Positions 24,965 through 36,589 of a stretch of 64,000 nt of DNA are shown here, one piece after another. Below the pieces are notes generated by a model, which was given only the letters and a program-made list of their open reading frames with translations, was not told the origin of the DNA and did no database searches. The stretch covers positions 145,776,308 through 145,840,307 of the forward strand of contig NC_135717.1 of assembly GCF_964656455.1 (NCBI RefSeq), read 5' to 3'. This DNA comes from Halichoerus grypus (Eukaryota > Chordata > Mammalia > Carnivora > Phocidae). Position 1 is the stretch's first letter. Each line of letters begins with the position of its first letter. Both the position numbers and the translations under genes were made by a program.

Positions 24965-25179
24965 AAATTTTTAGTATTAATATTTTCTGAATAATATATA
25001 ATAAAATACAGTTAAAAAGTTTTAATGTTTAAGTGGATTTTCAACCTCATTTAATCCCTATGCTCTTTTATAGGTTTTCAGAATAAACTGTCTTCTCATT
25101 TTATCCAGGTTCCTAATTACAATGAACCTATATAACAATGATGTATGTATTATTTGTGACAACAATAATGATAGTAACT

Positions 25180-25230
25180 AACAAAAACAACAGTAATAAC
25201 AAAATAACAATAATAACAATAAAAATAATT
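25180..25230. repeat. AAC/AAT-rich simple repeat
   Basis: Irregular run of aacaataataac-type units. Confidence 0.8.
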
Positions 25231-25234
25231 TATT

Positions 25235-25455
25235 AATGTATTTTTCAGACACATACTAAGATTTTTATATATTTTAAATCTGCACCAAAAAACCCCACTA
25301 TTGAATGCCTAGTAATTCCCCAATTATACAAATGAGAAAACATGTACAAGTAAATTAATTGCTAAAGATTACTAATAATTTCAGAACTGGGATTTGCCCT
25401 CTTGTTGCCTGACTACAATGCCTGGGCTCTTAGTCATGATGCCTCACGACAAGCT
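25235..25455 (-). mobile_element. MIR, minus strand
   Basis: attatacaaatgagaaaaca, actgggatttgccctc and tgggctcttagtcatgatgc follow the complement of MIR. Confidence 0.65.
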
Positions 25456-25955
25456 AAATTTGTACTGAATTTTTTATAAAGACAATGTTAAAATAAGCTT
25501 CATGTCATTCCTCTATTAGTAAGTCATGTCAATGTGAAGGTGTAATCTTCAGATCAACTCTGAGAGAACCAAAACTCATTCCTCCTTAAAGCAGTCTGCA
25601 TTAAAAAACATGCTTACATATATTCCTATGAAGTTTGTGTTTCTGCCACACACATGCATAAAAAACAAAACAAAAAACAGATTCTTATTCCTTTAGCATT
25701 CATCAGACTATTGAGATAATAAGGCTCTGGGGTTATTTTGTTCCCACATTTCTTCTTCTTCTTCTTCTTCTTTTTTAAATTTAAACTTAAGCCAGGTGTA
25801 ATAAGTTGCAGCCAACCCCCAAGTCTAACACTGGGAAGATTCTGCCCCTGGCCCCTGAGGGGTACCAGGCTTCATCTCTGCCTGTGAGGCCAGATTCACA
25901 GAGATTTAATTACATGCTGCTTCAAAGGAAGAGAAGCACAGCATGGAAACATGAG
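25456..25955. other. Unique, with a TTC microsatellite
   Basis: TTC repeat at about 25750-25774. The rest is unrecognised; 25806-25955 is slightly GC-richer. Confidence 0.5.
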
Positions 25956-26130
25956 TGGGGTGGGATCTACCTTGGTTCAAGTCAGAACTTTTCAATCAAA
26001 ACTGTGTGATTTTAAGCAAATTAATCTCTCTAAAATAATAATTTTTCTCAATTGCAGAATTTAATCTAGTCATATACTCTAGTCAGAGTTTGTGCAATTA
26101 GTAGTAACAGAGATAAGGCACCTAACACCT
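25956..26130 (+). mobile_element. MIR, plus strand
   Basis: ttggttcaagtcagaact, gtgtgattttaagcaaatta and aatctctctaaaataata follow the MIR core. Confidence 0.6.
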
Positions 26131-28415
26131 TTCTTTGAAATGCATTATAGAATAATATTTCTCTTCCCAGCCCCTATTTTAGTAATTATAGATGAGTGAG
26201 CTTTTTTTTTTCTTGAAAACAATTTTTCCCATTGATACTGCAAACTATTTATTAAAAGGCAGTCTATCTTCCTTGTCTCTTAAGCCTCTAGTCCTGGTAC
26301 AAAATAAATATCTGTTAAGTAGAAATGAATTTGTACAAAACAGGTAAAATAGGCTAAAGATCTATTCCCTACTAGTGCAATTCATAAAACATGTATTTAT
26401 ATATTGTTTCATTAATTACAGTCCTTTATTGCTCTATTAAACTCCCAAAATCCAAGCAAAACCTGGAGAAGAAACTTCAGTTAATTGAATAGAAATTTAA
26501 TTATGTCAGAAAGTGGCCCTTGTAAAGTTAGTGCTTATTAGTCTCATTTTTTTAGCTTTAAAAAAAAGGTTTAGGAATAGATGTAATTAAAGAAGAAAAC
26601 TGAGTTGTAAATTCTGAGACATTAGGATTGTCACCATACTCCCCGTGAATAAGATTTGGCTTGAAAATGTGTCTAATTTCCTCCCCCAATTCTGTTAATC
26701 CCAATAACGATTAGCCTTAAAATTTTATATTTCCCTTTAGCTACCTGAAAGTTTGTATTAAAATTATTTTCTTTATCATCACTTTATAAGCTCTTTGTAA
26801 TCACTTTATAAAATATAAAAATTGTTTTTCTCTCAAATGAGTAAAATACCTTTCCTCAGGATTATCTCCAATATTTTGTTTGGATTGTGTGCCTGGTGCA
26901 TATTAATTGTTAAAATATTCTTTTCAGTAAATGGAAATTTTAAATCATTGTTTGTCAGATTTTTCTTTTATGAAATTCGATTATGAGAATGTATCCAACT
27001 TTTTAAAAGATTTTTAATAAAATATTTCTTTTATGAGAAGCAATTTTTATGTATAATTTAACACCCACTTACCTCTCAGAAAAGAATCAAAAGCATTTAG
27101 GATCATCATTGAACTGCTCATCCTCAAATATGACTAATTAGTTTAACATTATGCTTCAGGTTTTTCTTTAAATGACTCTGGAAAAGACCTCAATTGTGCC
27201 TTTTCCATCCAAGTGAACTGAAAAAACAATGTAAAACTGTCAGTGGATGTAATAAAAATCATTTTGTTGATAATTTGACCTCACTACTGATGAGGGACAG
27301 GAAATACTTTTTTTTTTTTTATTTTGCTGTCACCAGGACTACAATTATATTTTTAAAAAATAATTTCTTTAGAACGGTACAAGCCTTTTATTGTTTAGTT
27401 TTCTGAAAGATAATTTAATTGTGGACTTGGACCCTGAGAAATTGTCAGATGCTAAGACCTAAGTTTTTCAGTGAAGGATGAAACCAGTCATACACTTCCT
27501 TTATTTCTTCCCAGGAATGAGGGATGGTCCTAGAGGCTTTTCTCTAGAGGCGCCCTGTTTAGTAGGCACAAGTTCCCAGAGTCTCTGATCTCCTGTCAAA
27601 TTGTAACCTGGTGATTATCTATTGATCTCAGATTCTCCTAAGAGAATCTATGCTGAGAGTCTCCTTTCAGATTAAGGGATGTTCTACACTTTTACAAATT
27701 GCAATCCGGACCTGTAGCTATTCTGGTTTCAGAGAAGCTAGTAGACCTTCATACTCACAGCTTTTTCTATCCTGGTCACAGGGCCACACCCTGAAAATAC
27801 AAAATAGGTGAGAGAGAACTGTGCCAGTTCAAAGGGAAGGGGCAAGGTCAGAGTCCTCCTCACACCGACCCATAGTGCCTGCTCGCTCCCTTGGTGCAGC
27901 CCTGGCCTCAAATCTAAGAAGTCCAGGTGCAGTGAGTGGCATAGTGGGGAAACCACTGAGCGTGTTCTTCTGCCTTCTATTTCTTGTCTTCTTGAAATTT
28001 GTTTCAGATGCATACATGAAATCCATTCTCCCCCAGAGAATATTATTTTAAGAGCAGAGTTTGCAGCTACATAAAAGAGAAAGAATTCTAATATTGAATA
28101 GATATCATGCAAATATCATATGCTTTTCCTCTTTTTCTAAAATGTCTATACCATGATTGAAATGATTCATTCAAGAGTTCTAGTAATTTTGATTAGATAT
28201 GTAACCCTGGACTTAGGTCTTCATTCTTCCTAAATGTTTTGAATAAATAAAAACCCTTGGTGGCATATAAGTTGCCATACTTCACACATATATGATCAAT
28301 TTTGTTTGAATCATATGATCTAAGAATACACACACACAATACACAAACACAGGTAAGAGAGTGTGCACTGGAGATGGATTTCTTACATTTCAAAATTTCT
28401 ACATCCCAAATCTAC
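26131..28415. other. Unique sequence, includes a GC-richer island
   Basis: AT-rich to about 27780. A perfect 8 bp-stem hairpin lies at 27630-27649 (agattctc, loop ctaa, gagaatct). At 27790-28070 base composition rises and both strands are open for 88-124 codons; see findings. No family recognised. Confidence 0.45.
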
Positions 28416-28585
28416 ATTTGGGCAGTTTATTTAATCTCCTTGTGCTCACTCTCCGTATCTATAAAATAGAGACCATAATACTACCCATTTAAAATTATTA
28501 GGCAGATATAAGTAAAGTATTGCATGTAATTCTGTTAGTACTCTGCAGGCACGTAGAAAAGGCTCTATACATACTTGCAAATGGT
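28416..28585 (+). mobile_element. MIR, plus strand
   Basis: gtttatttaatctccttgtg, then tccgtatctataaaatagag and ataatactaccc follow MIR order. Confidence 0.75.
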
Positions 28586-29340
28586 ATTACAAACAATCAT
28601 GGAAGATACTGAGTGTAATGAAGTCTGAAGGATGAGAGGTCTTATTTGAGGAAATTTTCTGAAGAAGTAAATATATTCAAGAAAGGAAATTGATGCATTA
28701 TCACCAAGTAGGTAAGAAGTACTGGGCTGCTATTTACTCTCAGGCTGTGCTCATTTTTCATCAATGTTTGACCACAGAAAAATAATATTGTCCTCTGAGT
28801 TAGCACATACTAGAGAAGAGGAAACAGTCCAACACTATTAAACTCTGAAGATTGAGATTAAACAGAAGCATCGTTTAGTTTCCAGGAATAAGACAAATTG
28901 TATTTTACTTAGCCTTTCATATAGGATATTGATTGCTTAAGTTTAAAGTTTCCTTTAAGTGAAAACGCTTTGTTGAATTACTTTTCCCTTCCAAGGTTCC
29001 ATTAAAGCTAGTCTAAGCAGTATGAAATCATTCACTGTCTATTCCATCAATGTTTGATATTTTATTACAGCTAGCTTGCCCTCACATTATCTTTTCTTTA
29101 TTTCTTATGCCATTACCTTTGAAAAAAGATCAATTGACAATCTAATGGCTTTAAAACTTGTCTTAAGATATATGGAGTCTCTCTCTCAACAATCATTTTT
29201 AATGTTTTATTCAATTGCTAAAACCTGGATTCTCTTATTTATTGCCCATGGAGAGGAGAGGAACAGTTTGCTGTCCCTGGTGAACTCACAAAACCCCTCT
29301 AGTCTACACATGTCCACAGCCCCACACTGATCTTATTCAC
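28586..29340. other. Unique sequence
   Basis: No element or exon recognised. The 84-codon frame at 29076 has no family feature. Confidence 0.5.
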
Positions 29341-29357
29341 AGAAACCCAAGTGGTTG

Positions 29358-29537
29358 GGGCGCCTGGGTGGCTCCGTTGTTAAGTGTCATCTGCCTTCGG
29401 CTCAGGTCGTGATCCCAGGGTCCCCACATCGGGCTCCCTGCTCCACGGGAAGCCTGCTTCTCCCTCTCCCACTCCCCCTCATTGTGTTCCCTCTCTCACT
29501 GTCTCTCTCTCTGTCAAATAAATAAATAAAATCTTAA
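29358..29537 (+). mobile_element. Can-SINE, plus strand
   Basis: Perfect 17 bp TSD agaaacccaagtggttg at 29341-29357 and 29538-29554. A short block of the body near 29421 (tcctgggatcgagcc) is deleted. Confidence 0.96.
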
Positions 29538-29554
29538 AGAAACCCAAGTGGTTG

Positions 29555-30315
29555 TGGTCCAGGTCCTGTACTGTCATGCCTATGGGGCCTGTATGTCTCT
29601 TTAGGCCCATCTCTACCAAAGTTAACTGCAGTATCATTGGTAGTATAAAACTCAGGGGCTTCTAAAAACGATGCTGCTTGTGGTAAGAGACCAAAATAGG
29701 GACCATTTGGTCCTGTCCACCTGCCTCACAGCTGGATAGTGATGGGGATGCTGCCTCTGGGATCCTGTTCGGACTCCACCAGCTCCGCTGCCAGCTATGA
29801 TGGGCACAGCTCCGCCAAATCCTCTGATTGCCATCATGCGTTACTCTGTCTGCACAGGTACCTTCTTTCAAAGTGATGGGACCTAGATTAGTGGGTTGGG
29901 TGCTATATAATTCACTGATCTGACTTTTCTAATGTTCAAAATTCAGTTTTTTATTGTTCTTTAACAACTGTACTCGAAACTTTTGTTTTCCATTTTGGTC
30001 CAAGACTTAGCTATGAAATACAGATTTCTATTTTATAAATACTGTTCATGGCCTCGGCAAGATATAATATACATCTGATAGCACCCATATATTTTTAATA
30101 AATAAGTTCATATCTCTAAAAATTAAGCCAGATCATGTACTTTTGCTCAATGTATTTGATATATTCACTAACCCGAGGTGTAGTAATGGGAAACAATGAC
30201 AACTGCATAACATTTGAGTCAGGAATTCTGTCAAGGCATAGTGGTAGTGACTAGTTCCTGTTCTTCAGTGTCTTAGATCTTAGCCAGGAAGACTTGAATA
30301 ACTGAGGGCACTGAG
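29555..30315. other. Unique, with an unexplained GC-rich patch
   Basis: 29690-29860 is distinctly GC-richer with several CpG. The minus strand is open for 60-69 codons in two frames, one rich in Gly/Ala. I cannot assign a parent gene; it may be a worn processed pseudogene, an old repeat or a conserved noncoding piece. Confidence 0.35.
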
Positions 30316-30319
30316 GATA

Positions 30320-30690
30320 TCTGGAATCATTTAGAGACATTTTTACCTACATTTCTAGTGCCTGGGATAGGACGGCTTGGTCCTGCTTGGTTTGTCAACC
30401 AGAACCCCAATTTATGGGCTTTCCATGTGGCTTGAGCTCCCTGAGAGTAGTGGCTGGTTTCCAAGAGGTAGTATCTCAAAAGGAAGCATCTGGAGAATGA
30501 ATATAGCAAATGACCCAGGGAGAAGCTGCATGGCCCTTTATAATTTAGATGTGGAAGTGACAGAGCATCATTTCTTTCATATTCCATTGGTCAAATACAA
30601 CCCTGCCTCTATTCAAGGGGAAGGAACTGAGACAGCCCCTCTTAAGGGGAAGAACATCAACTAATTTGCAGACCTTTTTAAGAATGTACT
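30320..30690 (+). repeat. Diverged direct repeat, copy 1 (LTR-like)
   Basis: Contains cttggtttgtcaaccaga, gagaagctgcatggccctt, attccattggtcaaatac and attcaaggggaaggaact in the same order as copy 2. Probably an ancient LTR element of unnamed family. Confidence 0.55.
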
Positions 30691-30759
30691 CTGGCTATGA
30701 AGTCCTTGTATTCTTCTTAAGGGCAAAATACATTAACAGCCTTCAAAGACTCACAAAAG

Positions 30760-31085
30760 CCTTATTCCATTTTGGGCTGAGATGACTCAAAGTGAGACTT
30801 AGTTGGGGTTGTCAACCAGACCCTCTTTTCTGTGGCCTCCCTGTGTGGTTTGGGCTTCTTGTTGCAAGGTGGTTGGGATCCACCAAGTAGAAATCCAGAA
30901 AATGAATTTCAAGAGAATCAGAAAGAAGCTCCTTGCCTTTTTATGACTTACCCTCAGGAGTAATATAATATCACTTCCCTCATACTCTATTGGTCAAGAG
31001 TTGTAAGTCTACTTACATTTAAGAGGAGAGGACATAGAGCCCACTGCTATGTGGAAAAATGTCAGAGAACTTGGAAACTTTAAAA
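30760..31085 (+). repeat. Diverged direct repeat, copy 2 (LTR-like)
   Basis: Contains gggttgtcaaccagaccct, agaagctccttgcctttt, actctattggtcaagagt and ttaagaggagaggacat, collinear with copy 1 about 0.4 kb upstream. Confidence 0.55.
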
Positions 31086-31104
31086 AAATAAAATTTCACC
31101 CTAC

Positions 31105-31450
31105 GTGGTCTGTCCTTTTTCTTGTCTTATCAGTGTCCTCTCTGACACCTCTTCCTACTCGTCTTGCTCATTCTGTTATACTGAAGTGGCTTCTTCACTT
31201 CATCATAAACATCAAGTAGGCCCCTGTCTTCAAGCTTCTGCATTTGCGGTTCCCTTTTTCTCTTTACCAAATAGCAGTATGTTTCATCCCCTCACCTCCT
31301 TCAGTTCTTTCCTCATGTGTTACTTTTACTAGAATATAAGTTTCAGGAGAATGTTAGATATTGTTGTTTACTTTTGATCCTCTAGTGCTTAGAATACCAC
31401 ATAATATATAGTAGATGGTAAAGATATTTTGAATGTACTGCATGAACTGA
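31105..31450 (+). mobile_element. L2 3' region
   Basis: cttcatcataaacatcaag, tgttacttttactagaata, gtttcaggagaatgttag and ctagtgcttagaatacc follow L2 order. The 75-codon frame at 31105 is internal to it. Confidence 0.65.
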
Positions 31451-33299
31451 TTTCTATTTCACAAATTGATAATTTCTGGTTATTATTTTCCCCATTTTAA
31501 CTCATGAAGACCCACTCATCATGAACTTCAAAGTCTGAACATGAGAGAATGGGAAATCAAGAATAGGTGGTAGGGAATAAGAGACACAAGTCAAAGGAAA
31601 AGAATTTCAGTAAATTAAAATCTCCTCCTCCAAATCATATTTCTACTTCTGATTTATAGATCTACCTCAAACATTAAACTTTTTTCACATAATAAATAGT
31701 CTTAAAACTATAAGCTTGATTTATATCTTATATTAAATGACTAAATGTTTGAGAAAATACGGTTGAATGATTAAATAAATTTGTTAGTAAAGTTTAAATC
31801 TAATCAAGTTAAAGAAACTCCTTGTTAGAATTTTGAGTTATTATGATGCATTATAAAAATTCATGACTTATCAAGGTTATGCAAATTCAGAAATCAAGAT
31901 AGATGAATCCTCACTTTGGTTTATAAAACATAAGAAAGTATATAATTTATATTTTCTTATTCTTTCATATCTGCCACCCTAAAACTACTGCCATGTACAA
32001 AACATACATATGCAACCTCTACAAAAGTGTAATGCTCTATTTTCCTTGAGGGTACTGTAGTTCTGGAAATGATAAAAAATCATTCTCTGCTATACTTAAT
32101 TTTGAAGTATTTTAGGTCCTGTGATTCAATTCAGAGTTGAATCAATTTATGATTTATAAGGTGTGTAGAACATCACTAGAAATGAAAGAATTGATGGATT
32201 TTATTGGGAACAGTTTTTTGGATATCACTCTAGTGAATTTAACTTTATTTTTATTGGAATTCCATATAATAATGAAAGAAAGAAAACATATGCTTACCTT
32301 GGAAGGAATACACAATAAAGCATCCTAATCGACTGTGAATTTTTGAAAATTCCATGTCTGTTTTTATTTTTTTTCTTGCTGTATATTGGAGGTAATAAAT
32401 TCCATGTAACTAGAAAATAAATATTGATGTTATTTTGACTATTGTAAAATGCTAAAATTGATTAATGGAATGATTGACCTTAATAGCTTATCACTGAGTC
32501 AAAAATCACACTCGATATTTATAAATTAAGCTTGATGAGATTTTATGGTTTAGCAGATGGATAATTATTCTAAAGCATCTTTCTCTGATTCATTATGTAT
32601 TTAAAATTTATTCAGTGAGTAATGACCAAAAGTTGCCATTTCATTGATTTATGACTTGAATCAGAGGCATCAGCTGCAATCATCACAAGGGTTCAGATTT
32701 TGTTTATGAGTTAATTGAGATATAGCTATGTCAGGTGCATGGGGTTTAAGTGATACTTTCAGATTCAGTTCATATTCTCTTAGGGAGGTGAATGAAGTCA
32801 TGTTGCTGGCCACATATTCCATTTACAGTTTTTACTACTAAAATGTACAATTTTACCCTTTCTAACATTTATTTCCAGAGTTTTTATATTTAAAATAATT
32901 ATAAAAAACCTAAAACACTTTAATAAAATATTAAATAATGATAAATAAATAAAATAAAAATTTTTCTATTTTCTGTTGAAATGAAGACATGAAACTGTTC
33001 TTAGAGCCTAAATGCTGATTCAGCACTCATCCTAAAAGTTAAGAGTAACTGTGCCTCAAGACAGAGAGGTAGCTATTTCAATGAATGGATTTCCCCTCAT
33101 TTTCGGAACTGCTCTTTGTGACTTTTGAAATCCCTGTTATGAATTTTATCAATTTAATATTATTTAGTTTGTTCTTGTGAGTTAATTTTCTCTCCCTACT
33201 TATGGAATTTTAGTTTCTTGAAGACAAAGGCCCTTTCTTATTTTTCTCATATCCATTTTTGTGCATGAACAATTCTCTCTCTCTCTTTTCACTTATAAT
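31451..33299. other. Unique AT-rich sequence
   Basis: No element or exon recognised over 1.8 kb. Confidence 0.5.
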
Positions 33300-33317
33300 A
33301 AAATGATAAGGCATTTT

Positions 33318-34533
33318 CCCACCAACAGTGTAGGAGGGTTCCCCTTTCTCCGCATCCCCGCCAACATCTGTCATTTCCTGACTTGTTAATTTTAGCCATT
33401 CTGACTGGTGTGAGGTGGTATCTCATTGAGGTTTTGATTTGGATTTCCCTGATGCCGAGCGATATTGAACACTTTTTCATGTGTCTGTTGGCTGTTTGGA
33501 TGTCTTCTTTGGAAAAATGTCTGTTCATGTCTTCTGCCCATTTCTTGATTGGATTCTTTGTTCTTTTGGTGTTGAGTTTGATGAGTTCTTTATAGATTTT
33601 GGATACTAGCCCTTTATCTGATATGTCATTTGCAAATATCTTCTCCCATTCTGTCAGTTGTCTTTTGGTTTTGTTGACTGTTTCCTTTGCTTTGCAAAAG
33701 CTTTTTATCTTGATGAAGTCCCAATAGTTCATTTTTGCCCTTGCTTCCCTTGCCTTTGGCGATGTTTCTAGGAAGAAGTTGCTGCGGCTGAGGTCGAAGA
33801 GGTTGCTGCCTGTGTTCTCCTCAAGGATTTTGATGGACTCCTGTCTCACATTTAGGTCTTTCAACCATTTGGAGTCTATTTTTGTGTGTGGTGTAAGGAA
33901 ATGGTCCAGTTTCATTCTTCTGCATGTGGCTGTCCAATTTTCCCAACACCATTTGTTGAAGAGACTGTCTTTTTTCCATTGGACATTCTTTCCTGCTTTG
34001 TCAAAGATTAGTTGACCATAGAGTTGAGGGTCCATTTCTGGGCTCTCTCTTCTGTTCCATGGATCTATGTGTCTGTTTTTGTGCCAGTACCATACCCTCT
34101 TGATGATGACAGCTTTGTAGTAGAGCTGGAAGTCCGGAATTGTGATGCCGCCAGCTTTGCTTTTCTTTTTCAACATTCCTCTGGCTATGCGGGGTCTTTT
34201 CTGGTTCCATACAAATTTTAGGATTATTTGTTCCATTTCTTTGAAGAAAGTGGATGGTATTTTGATGGGGATTGTATTGAATGTGTAGATTGCTCTAGGT
34301 AGGATTGACATCTTCACAATATTTGTTCTTCCAATCCATGAGCATGGAACGTTTTTCCATTTCTTTGTGTCTTCCTCAATTTCTTTCATGAGTATTTTAG
34401 AGTTTTCTGAGTACAGATCCTTTGCTTCTTTGGTTAGATTTATTCCTAGGTATCTTATGGTTTTGGGTGCAATTGTAAATGGGATCGACTCCTTAATTTC
34501 TCTTTCTTCTGACTTGTTGTTGGTGTATAGGAA
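33318..34533 (-). pseudogene. L1 ORF2 C-terminal half, inverted piece, still open
   Basis: About 405 codons on the minus strand without a stop (frame 34539 to 33289, its ends read into flank). It begins in the region after the RT active site ([17 protein letters not shown]), includes [22 protein letters not shown] and [14 protein letters not shown], and ends at the Cys-rich stretch ([20 protein letters not shown]). In L1 this part is the RT thumb and C-terminal segment. The catalytic RT and endonuclease are absent. Its lack of breaks suggests a fairly recent insertion. Confidence 0.95.
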
Positions 34534-34901
34534 TGCCACTCTGGAAAACAGTATGGAGGTTCCTCAAAAAGTTGAAAATAGAGCTACCATATGATCCAGC
34601 AATTGCACTCCTGGGTATTTACCCCAAAGATAGAAAAGTAGGGACCCGAAAGGGTACGTGCACCCCGATGTTTATAGCAGCAATGTCCACAATAGCCAAA
34701 CTGTGGAAAGAGCCAAGATGTCCATCAACAGATGAATGGATAAAGAAGATGTGGTATATATATACAATGGAATATTATGCAGCCATCAAAAGGAATGAGA
34801 TCTTGCCATTTGCAACGACGTGGATGGAACTGGAGGGTATTATGCTGAGCGAAATAAGTCAAACAGAGAAAGACATGTATCATATGACCTCACTGTTATG
34901 A
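34534..34901 (+). pseudogene. L1 ORF2 final ~120 codons, plus piece
   Basis: Continues where the inverted piece stops ([12 protein letters not shown], then [36 protein letters not shown]) and ends at a stop at 34899-34901, followed by the 3' UTR. Confidence 0.95.
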
Positions 34902-34944
34902 GGAATTCTTAATCTCAGGAAACAAACTGAGGGTTGCTGGAGTG

Positions 34945-34969
34945 GGGGGTGGGGTGGGAGGGATGGGGT
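34945..34969 (+). other. Putative G-quadruplex in L1 3' UTR
   Basis: At least four G runs of 3-6 with short T, A or GAT-type linkers. G-rich 3' UTR motifs are common in mammalian L1s. Confidence 0.75.
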
Positions 34970-35201
34970 GACTGGGTGATGGACACTGGGGAGGGTATGT
35001 GTTCTGGTAAGCACTGTGAATTGTGCAAGACTGTTGAATCTCAGATCTGTACCTCTGAAACAAATAATGCAATATATGTTAAGAAAGGAAAAAAGAAGAA
35101 GAAGAATGTAGCAGGAGGGGAAGAATGAAGGGGGGGAAATCGGAGGGGGAGAAGAACCATGAGAGACGATGGACTCTGAAAAACAAACTGAGGGTTCTAG
35201 A

Positions 35202-35224
35202 GGGGAGGGGGGTGGGAGGATGGG
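35202..35224 (+). other. Second putative G-quadruplex in the same L1 3' UTR
   Basis: G runs of 4, 6, 3 and 3 with loops of 1-5 bases. Confidence 0.7.
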
Positions 35225-35328
35225 TTAGCCTGGTGATGGGTATTGAGGAGGGCACGTTCTGCATGGAGCACTGGGTGTTATGCACAAACAATGAATCATG
35301 GAACACTATATCTAAAACTAATGATGTA

Positions 35329-35529
35329 GGGGCGCCTGGGTGGCTCAATCGTTAAGCGTCTGCCTTCGGCTCAGGTCATGATCCCAGAGTCCTGGGATCG
35401 AGCCCCGCATCGGGCTCCCTGCTCTGTGGGAAGCCTGCTTCTCCCTCTCCCACTCCTCCTGCTTGTGTTCCCTCTCTCGCTGTGTCTCTCTCTGTCAAAT
35501 AAATAAATAAAATCTTTAAAAAAAAAAAA
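35329..35529 (+). mobile_element. Can-SINE, plus strand, inside L1 3' UTR
   Basis: Near-consensus. TSD aaaactaatgatgta at 35314-35328 and 35530-35544, L1 sequence resuming directly after. The SINE postdates the L1. Confidence 0.97.
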
Positions 35530-35601
35530 AAAACTAATGATGTAATGTATGGGGATTAATATAACAATAAAAAAATTTAAAAAAAAATGATAAGGCATTT
35601 T

Positions 35602-36242
35602 AAGAAAATTTTTATTGTAATGTATCCATATTATTATTTATATCATTAATTACTCTGATTACTTAAACATTAGACCCATGTATTTCTTTATTTGATTTGT
35701 AACAGTGGTTTGTCTTCTGACAGAATGATAAAGAGTACTATCTGATGGAGGAACAGCCAGATAAATCTCCAGAGCAGATAGACAATTGCATGATTAGTTA
35801 TGATGATTCTTGTTACTTATATTTAAAAGTTAGGTAGTATATATTTTTCAATTTCATCAAATTATGTTTATCTATTTTATTGCTATTTTAAATGTTCAAA
35901 TAATTGTAAGGTAAATGTTTTCACAGAATCATAATACTAAAAGGGACCTCAACAATTTACATTTTCCTTTGTATTCAAACAGGTTTTATCTAAGCCACCT
36001 CAAATAGATACAATATGTAAACATATTTATATGTATTTATATATATATTTAAAAAACAATGTAATATTTTATAATTTTTTATGACTCTAGTTAAAGTACA
36101 TTAAAATTTAAGCCTATTCCAACGTAAATTCTCATACATTGCTCAAAGGAGTCTTAAATTAATTTAATGGTCATGATCTTGTGGACATGACAGTAGTATG
36201 ACAAGTTATATTGCTCCAAGGTTAAAATTTCTAATAGTATTT
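35602..36242. other. Unique AT-rich sequence
   Basis: Nothing recognised. Confidence 0.5.
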
Positions 36243-36589
36243 ACAAAAAAATCATTTGTTTTTTAATTTTTTTCCCAAGATTTTATTTAAATTCAAATTA
36301 GTTAACATGGAGTGTAGTATTAGTTTCAGGAGTAGAATTCAGTGATTCTTCACTTACATACAATACCAGCGCTCATCACAGCAAGTGCCCTCCTTAATGC
36401 CCATCACACATTTAGCCCATCCTCCCACCCATCTCCCCTCCAGCAACCCTCAGTTCTCTGTAGTTCAGAGTCTCTTATGGTTTGCCTCCCTCTCTGTTTT
36501 TATCTTATTCTATTTTTTCCTTCCCTTCCCCGTGTTCATCTGTTTTATTTCTTAAATTCCACATATGAGTGACATCATATGATAATTGT

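Larger units (their letters stand above)
33318..35583 (+). mobile_element. Twin-primed (5'-inverted) L1 carrying a SINE
   Basis: Perfect 18 bp TSD aaaatgataaggcatttt at 33300-33317 and 35584-35601. The left 1.2 kb (33318 to about 34533) is ORF2 on the minus strand. From about 34534 the rest of ORF2 and the 3' UTR run on the plus strand to poly(A). Compared with the other L1 here, about 15 bp are missing between the two halves. A SINE sits in the 3' UTR. The inversion is the usual twin-priming outcome and makes the copy immobile. Confidence 0.96.

Noticed and set aside
27538..27556. aggcgccctgttt as a SINE head fragment
   Set aside because: Only a few bases match, and no body or tail follows.
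33383..34594. Plus-strand frames of 69-78 codons over the first inverted L1
   Set aside because: They are shadows of the minus-strand ORF2 reading.
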